From positions 1 to 64,000 of the forward strand of contig NZ_JAUSVX010000029.1 of NCBI RefSeq assembly GCF_030814995.1: a DNA stretch of 64,000 nucleotides, in the 5' to 3' direction. Under the pieces are notes generated by a model. The model had not been told where the DNA came from, did no database searches, and was given only the letters and a program-made list of their open reading frames with translations. A program made the translations under genes and the position numbers. Shown in pieces: positions 59,224 to 64,000 of the stretch (position 1 is its first letter; each line of letters starts with the position of its first letter). Source of the DNA: Labrys wisconsinensis (GTDB lineage Bacteria; Pseudomonadota; Alphaproteobacteria; Rhizobiales; Labraceae).

Positions 59224-60333
59224 TCAGCTGCGCCAGCGCAGTTCCCGGGATTCGAGCGGATTGAGGAAGAGGCTGCCGGCGCCGGACGAGCGCAGGAATT
59301 CCCGCTTCAGCCCGAAATACCATTGGCCGGGCAGGTCGCTTTCGCCGAGCAGGATCATGGTCGGCTGGCGATCCAGCCCTCTCTGGGCGATTTCGAGCAC
59401 GTCCCGATCCTGGTTCAGGAACTGCCGCACCAGGGGCCGCACCGCGTAACGGGCGAGGTTGAGCAGGGGCCAGTTCCAGTACATCACATTGGTCAGGATC
59501 GCCTTCCGATCGGCCACCGGCGTGACGAACGTGTAGTTGGCAAAGCGGCGCTTGCCCGCGGCGATCCGCTCCAGCCGCACGCCGGGGAGGCGGAACTCGA
59601 TCTCCACGTCCGGTATTCCGCCGAGCAGCCGGTACATCAGCGCCGCCCGCGCCGCCTGGTGGCTGCGCATCGTGAACCCATGCGGCGACGGCTCGAACTG
59701 CTTGACCTTCTCGCGCGGCGTCCGCGACGTGCGCCACCACCAGGAGGTGTGGACATGGGCGACATGGGCGGGGTCCACCAGGCTCAGGACCGAGAGGTCG
59801 AACGAGGCGTTCACCTCGACCGAGACCGCGAGCGGCGGGCCGGCCGGCTCGAAGTCGATATCGGGAAGGGCCGGGGCTCCGCTCCCACCGCCGGGCTTGA
59901 GCCAGACCATGCCGAGATGGTCGACGACATCGAAGGAGCGGATCCGGATCTTGCCGACATCGACGCTGTCGCTCGCGGACAGCGCCGGAATCGCGGCGCA
60001 GGCTCCGTCGACGGTGAACTGCCATCCGTGGAACGGGCAGGTGATCAGGCCCTCCTTGAAGGTGCCCTTGGAGAGCGCCATCCCGCGGTGCGCGCAGCGG
60101 TCGCGCAGCGCGCGCAGCCCGCCGTCGTCGCGCCGCGCCACGACGATCTGCTCGCCGCAGACCTGCACGCTACGCAATTGCCCGGCCTTGAAAGAACGGG
60201 ATTCTCCGATGCAGTACCACGCCTCGGCGATCGGCTCCGTCAGGGCCGGTCGGTCGCGCCGCTCGTCGCTTGCGGTTGCCTGCGCCATGTCCGAGGCTTG
60301 CCCGGAGAGATCGGCGGCCTTCTGCGATCGCAT
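59224..60333 (-). CDS. Rieske-type aromatic ring-hydroxylating oxygenase
   Basis: This 369-residue protein has a Rieske [2Fe-2S] motif (CAHRGMAL and CPFHGWQF) and the mononuclear iron motif VDPAHVAHVHTSWWW in the catalytic domain. It belongs to the vanillate O-demethylase oxygenase-like group, by size and by the D-x2-H-x4-5-H pattern. It requires a reductase, which is not adjacent. The substrate is likely an aromatic or sterol-like compound; not predictable. Start ATG 60333. Confidence 0.8.
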   Translation of the reverse strand: MRSQKAADLSGQASDMAQATASDERRDRPALTEPIAEAWYCIGESRSFKAGQLRSVQVCGEQIVVARRDDGGLRALRDRCAHRGMALSKGTFKEGLITCPFHGWQFTVDGACAAIPALSASDSVDVGKIRIRSFDVVDHLGMVWLKPGGGSGAPALPDIDFEPAGPPLAVSVEVNASFDLSVLSLVDPAHVAHVHTSWWWRTSRTPREKVKQFEPSPHGFTMRSHQAARAALMYRLLGGIPDVEIEFRLPGVRLERIAAGKRRFANYTFVTPVADRKAILTNVMYWNWPLLNLARYAVRPLVRQFLNQDRDVLEIAQRGLDRQPTMILLGESDLPGQWYFGLKREFLRSSGAGSLFLNPLESRELRWRS

Positions 60334-60626
60334 GTTTCAACCCTTCACGCCCGTCCGCGCATGCGGCGGGGGCGCTGCCTTGCCAATTGTCGGAAGTCCA
60401 CCTGCGGACGGACCGTGGTCCGTGCCGCTCCGGCCGGGTTGCCCGACCAGCGAATGCGATTGCGTAACGTCCGTAACTTACACGGCAATCGTGTCGCACG
60501 ACAGTGCCATCATCCCGGCACGGGCGGCAATTCCGATGGGCGCCGCCGCACTGGGCGCCGAATGCACCGGGTTGCCATGGCCGTCGGCCTGGTCTTCTAT
60601 GGATCGGACCATCGAAGGGGGATCGG

Positions 60627-61025
60627 ATGCCTCGCCTCGTCGTGCTGCTGGCTCTGCTCGCCCTGGCTCCGGCCGCCCGCGCCGACGACTGCGCCGACGC
60701 CGCCGACCAGCGGACGATGGGCGAATGTGTCGGCAAGAGCTACCAGGCCGCCGACGCCGAGCTCAACAGCCTCTACAAGCGCATCCAGCAGCGCCTCAAG
60801 GACGATGCCGACACCGCGAAGCTGCTGGTCGCGGCGCAGCGCAGCTGGGTGGCCTTCCGTGACGCCGAATGCACCTTCTCGTCTTCCGGCTCCGCCGGCG
60901 GCACCATCCATCCGATGGTCTACGCCCAATGCGCCGACGGCCTGACCCGCAAGCGCATCGCGGACCTCAAGGCCTATCTCGCCTGCGGGGAGGGCGATAT
61001 GAGCTGCCCCGTCCCGGCGCAGTGA
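60627..61025 (+). CDS. LprI-like lysozyme-inhibitor-domain protein
   Basis: This 132-residue exported protein has a signal peptide (MPRLVVLLALLALAPAARAD) and the LprI (PF07007) pattern: DDCADAADQRTMGECVGKSY, AADAELNSLYKRIQQRLKDD, VAAQRSWVAFRDAECTF and TRKRIADLKAYLACG with four or more conserved Cys. Family members are secreted small proteins, some inhibiting lysozyme. No partner gene is obvious. Confidence 0.75.
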   Translation: MPRLVVLLALLALAPAARADDCADAADQRTMGECVGKSYQAADAELNSLYKRIQQRLKDDADTAKLLVAAQRSWVAFRDAECTFSSSGSAGGTIHPMVYAQCADGLTRKRIADLKAYLACGEGDMSCPVPAQ

Positions 61026-61234
61026 GCGGGTCGAGGGCCGCCAGGCCTGTCCCCGTGGCTTTTCTTGCGGCGGCGTCCGCACGCACGAAAGCCACGATCC
61101 GGTTCTCGAATGCGCCGGCCGCGGATGGAGCGGGTGGCCTGTCCTGCCGCTGTCATCCGGGCGCGCTATCCCGTCCGTCGGGCGGGCGGGCCGACCGTTC
61201 CCGGACGATGCCGGGGCGCGACATGGAGTGAAAC

Positions 61235-63124
61235 GTGTCGGAAACAGCGTCCGTGCTTCACCGGAGAGCCGCTCCGTCGTCCCCTCTTGCCGTCCTCGGC
61301 CTGTCGGCCCTCGGCATCGTGTTCGGCGACATCGGCACCAGCCCCCTCTACACGCTGAAGACGGTCCTGTCGCTGGCCGGCGACCGGCCGACTGCCGACG
61401 TGACGCTCGGGCTGCTCTCGCTGATCCTCTGGACCCTGATCATCGTCACCTCGCTCAAATACGTGACGGTGGCGATGCGGGTGGACAATGACGGGGAGGG
61501 CGGGATCCTCGCGCTGATGGCCCTGCTCGGCAACAAGCGGCACAAGCGCCCCGCCATCATCGCGCTCGGCCTGTTCGGCGCGGCTTTGATCTACGGCGAC
61601 GGCGCGATCACGCCGGCGATCTCCGTGCTCTCCGCCCTGGAAGGGCTGACCATGGCGACCCCCGCCGTGACGTCCTATGTGCTGCCGGCGGCCGTCGTCA
61701 TCCTGATCGGGCTCTTCGCGATCCAGCCCTTGGGAACGGCGGCGATCGGCCGCGCCTTCGGCCCGATCATGGCGCTCTGGTTCCTCGCCATCGGCCTGCT
61801 GGGCCTGTGGGGCATCGTCCGGCACCCCGGCGTGCTCGTCGCCATCGATCCGCTCTATGGCCTGCGCTACCTCGCCACGGGCGGCCCGGGCGGCTTCCTC
61901 GTGCTCGGCGGCGTGTTCCTGTGCGTCACCGGCGCCGAGGCGCTCTATGCCGACATGGGCCATTTCGGGGCCCGTCCGATCCGGCTGGCCTGGTCGGCGA
62001 TCGTCTTTCCGAGCCTGGTGCTGAACTATGCCGGGCAGGCGGCCATCGTGCTGGAGGGGGCGCCGATCGAGGACAACATCTTCTATCGCCTCTGTCCGGC
62101 GCCGCTGCTGATCCCGCTGGTGGTCCTGGCCACGCTCGCCACCATCATCGCCAGCCAGTCGATCATCACCGGCGCCTTCTCCATGACGCGGCAGGCGATC
62201 CTGCTCGGCTGGCTGCCGCGCCTGCGCATCACCCAGACCTCGGCCGAGGGCTACGGCCAGATCTATGTCGGCGCGGTCAACTGGCTGCTGATGGCGGTGA
62301 CGGTCGGCCTGACGATCGGGTTCGGCAAGTCCGACAACCTGGCTGCCGCCTACGGCATCGCCGTGTCGCTGACCATGCTGATGACCTCGGTGCTGCTGTT
62401 CATCGCCCTGCGGGAGATCTGGCGATGGAGCCTGCTGGCGAGCGGCGCCCTTGCCGGCTTCTTCCTGGTGGTCGATGCGGCCTTCTTCGTCGCCAACGTC
62501 GCCAAGGTCTTCGACGGCGGCTATGTGCCGCTGCTGCTGGCGCTCCTGGTCTACGGGGTGATGTTCACCTGGCACCGGGGCGTGACCGCCGTCTCCGCCA
62601 GCCTGCACGAGGCGCTCGTCCCGGTGGACCGCTTCCTGGCCGAGGTCGAGGCCGCCGGCGTGCCGCGCGTGCCGGGAACCGCCGTCTTCCTCACCAGGAC
62701 ATCATGCGACACGCCGCCGATCATGCGTTGGCATGTGCAGCGCAATCGGGCCCTGCACCGGCGCCTGTTCGTCCTCACCGTGCAGACCCAGCCGGTGCCG
62801 TGGGTGCAGGACGGCGGCCGGCTGACCATGGAGGAGGTGGCGCCGCAGTTCTGGCGGGCGTCGGCGCGCTATGGCTTCATGGAGCGTCCGGACATTCCCG
62901 CCCTGCTGCGCCAGGCGCATGCGCTCGGCTGCGGCGTCGATCTCGACGACGTCACCTACTATATCGGCCACGAGACCGTCGTCCGCCGCGAGGACGGCCG
63001 CGGCCTGCCCGGCCTCCAGGAACGGCTGTTCGCGGCCATGGAGCGCAACGGCACCCACGTCACCGACTTCCTGCACGTGCCGCCCGAAAGCGTCGTCGAG
63101 ATCGGTCGCCAGATCGCGATCTAG
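61235..63124 (+). CDS. kup: Kup potassium uptake protein
   Basis: This 629-residue transporter has the KUP family landmarks: LGIVFGDIGTSPLYTLKTVL, EGGILALMALL, YGDGAITPAISVLSALEG, and a long hydrophobic part with about 12 helices. The C-terminal cytosolic domain includes PGTAVFLTRTSCDTPPIMRW and ADIPALL-like segments typical of the family. It carries K+/H+ symport in the inner membrane. It starts with GTG at 61235. No regulatory subunit is adjacent. Confidence 0.9.
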   Translation: MSETASVLHRRAAPSSPLAVLGLSALGIVFGDIGTSPLYTLKTVLSLAGDRPTADVTLGLLSLILWTLIIVTSLKYVTVAMRVDNDGEGGILALMALLGNKRHKRPAIIALGLFGAALIYGDGAITPAISVLSALEGLTMATPAVTSYVLPAAVVILIGLFAIQPLGTAAIGRAFGPIMALWFLAIGLLGLWGIVRHPGVLVAIDPLYGLRYLATGGPGGFLVLGGVFLCVTGAEALYADMGHFGARPIRLAWSAIVFPSLVLNYAGQAAIVLEGAPIEDNIFYRLCPAPLLIPLVVLATLATIIASQSIITGAFSMTRQAILLGWLPRLRITQTSAEGYGQIYVGAVNWLLMAVTVGLTIGFGKSDNLAAAYGIAVSLTMLMTSVLLFIALREIWRWSLLASGALAGFFLVVDAAFFVANVAKVFDGGYVPLLLALLVYGVMFTWHRGVTAVSASLHEALVPVDRFLAEVEAAGVPRVPGTAVFLTRTSCDTPPIMRWHVQRNRALHRRLFVLTVQTQPVPWVQDGGRLTMEEVAPQFWRASARYGFMERPDIPALLRQAHALGCGVDLDDVTYYIGHETVVRREDGRGLPGLQERLFAAMERNGTHVTDFLHVPPESVVEIGRQIAI

Positions 63125-63519
63125 TGTTCCGGCTCCGACGGTCCGTCCCGAGCCGTCAGCCCGGAACCCCAGCTGGTTCAGGGCATTGTGCTATGCTTCC
63201 GACGCAATGGTCAGGAACCAGGCCTCGGAAGCCAACACGAGCGCCGCGCAGGCGCCTCGCGCCGGCCAGGCAGCGTTTTTTTGATGCCATTGGCCGCCGG
63301 GGCTCGCCGGTGCCTCTCCGCCGTGTTATCACGAAATGGTGATCGCGCTCGCTCCCAACCCGTGCGCTGCCGCGCGGAGCGGCGCCGGAAGGCGGGAGTA
63401 TATCGGGCCGCATCGAACCTGTTCGACGCGGCCAGCCTTTCTCCGTGGCGGAGGCGAAGGGAGACGAGGCCGCGGAGACAGGTGACGTGTACGAGTTGAG
63501 AGGCTGCGGGGGCAGGCTG
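63125..63519. other. 395-bp region between kup and higA-type gene
   Basis: No gene is supported. I looked for a HigB-type toxin upstream of the antitoxin and did not find one; the frames here lack the toxin's pattern. Position 63445 opens an extension of the antitoxin frame that lacks codon bias. Confidence 0.45.
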
Positions 63520-63822
63520 ATGACGCAAGACCGGAAGGAGTGCCGGGTGCACCCGGGCACCATTCTGCATGAGGATTTCCTGGAGCCTCGCAATCTGACG
63601 CCGTACGATCTGGCCAGGGCCATCGGCGTCAGCGCCATGCAGATCGACCGGATCCTGCGCCACAGGAAGCCGATCACGACCGACGTCGCGTTGCGCCTCG
63701 GGCGCTACTTCAACACCGAGCCGTCCTATTGGATGCGCGTCCAGGCGGAGTTCGACATCGCCGTCGAGCATGGCAAGCTCGCCCTCGAATTGCGGCGCAT
63801 CCAGCCGCACGGGACGGCGTGA
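63520..63822 (+). CDS. HigA-family antitoxin-like HTH protein
   Basis: This 100-residue protein matches HigA: HPGTILHEDFLEPRNLTPYD, LARAIGVSAMQIDRILRH, RKPITTDVALRLGRYFNTEP and YWMRVQAEFDIAV. HigA represses its own operon and neutralises HigB. The toxin gene, normally just upstream, is not seen, so it is likely an orphan antitoxin. Start 63520 is chosen to match family N-termini. Confidence 0.8.
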   Translation: MTQDRKECRVHPGTILHEDFLEPRNLTPYDLARAIGVSAMQIDRILRHRKPITTDVALRLGRYFNTEPSYWMRVQAEFDIAVEHGKLALELRRIQPHGTA

Positions 63823-64000
63823 CCCGGTCCGGGGCCGGCGCGGACGGGCGCCGCTGTCATCAGGCCGACAATCCGGCCTTCTAATCCAGCGCTTCCTTTT
63901 GTGGGTGGTGGCGGTGCGGCATCTCGGATCCTGGCCTCTCCTTCGCGTTCTCCTCATCCCGGCGCAGGCCGTCGGCCGGGGCGCGGACGGGCTGGCGGCC
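63823..64000. other. right edge, non-coding as seen
   Basis: No supported gene in the final 178 bases; a gene could begin beyond the window. Confidence 0.3.

Noticed and set aside
1-64000. CRISPR array, tRNA and rRNA genes
   Set aside because: No regularly spaced direct repeats and no cloverleaf or rRNA-like stretch was recognised on reading both strands; a tRNA scan could still find one.

Overview
The window comes from a GC-rich alphaproteobacterial chromosome, most likely of the order Hyphomicrobiales (Rhizobiales). The signs are the high GC content with strong G/C third-codon bias, palindromic intergenic repeats of the kind common in that order, a FlgC-like lone rod protein, a CobT-like VWA protein, a DUF6600 protein and lone HigA-type antitoxin, and many LysR, AraC and GlxA-type regulators. 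No rRNA, tRNA or CRISPR array was recognised.

Left edge (1-3.4 kb): a nest of dead insertion sequences. A 3' scrap of one IS630 transposase is followed by a decayed IS701-type transposase, then by a second, frameshifted IS630 element flanked by TA, which is itself split by an apparently intact IS110/IS1111-type element that could encode a guide (bridge/seeker) RNA.

Prophage-derived region (3.4-36 kb): a podovirus-type virion module lies on the minus strand. In transcription order it holds a small membrane peptide, small and large terminase and a 67-aa protein (35.8-33.5 kb); a portal (20.5-18.7 kb); and then a 91-aa protein, scaffold, major capsid, a small head protein, tail tubular proteins A and B, T7 gp13- and gp14-like proteins, a 932-aa transglycosylase-type internal protein, and tail-tip proteins including an SGNH esterase and a LamG-like protein (17.5-3.4 kb). 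No integrase, repressor, polymerase, replication or recognisable lysis gene is seen. The module is split by two blocks of ordinary bacterial genes. One is about 13 kb between terminase and portal: an MBL hydrolase, LMW phosphatase, SDRs, an aldo/keto reductase, GlxA/AraC/LysR regulators, a COQ7-like hydroxylase, DUF4260, a dead serine recombinase and a GGDEF-EAL protein. The other is about 1 kb with a FlgC-like gene. Two ungapped 63-bp promoter-like copies (17.84 and 35.95 kb) precede the capsid/tail and terminase clusters and could co-regulate the separated parts. This split, dually promoted, integrase-less module is the main candidate for something undescribed: either a decaying prophage or a domesticated, gene-transfer-agent-like particle system.

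Right part (36-64 kb): ordinary chromosomal genes. These are an HD hydrolase, an exported pyrophosphatase, a Wza-like export lipoprotein, a Tyr-rich secreted protein, an OYE/Fe-S oxidoreductase, an EamA exporter, an ArgP-like LysR whose frame runs antisense into clpP, ClpP, an ArsR-SRPBCC pair with a clear operator, an outer-membrane barrel protein, a DUF6600 protein, a CobT-like VWA protein, a TerB/DUF533-like protein, a TadG-like VWA pilus-type protein, a glutathionyl-hydroquinone reductase, a GNAT and XRE-cupin pair, an RND efflux pump with its adaptor, a Rieske oxygenase, an LprI-like protein, a Kup potassium transporter and a HigA-type antitoxin.
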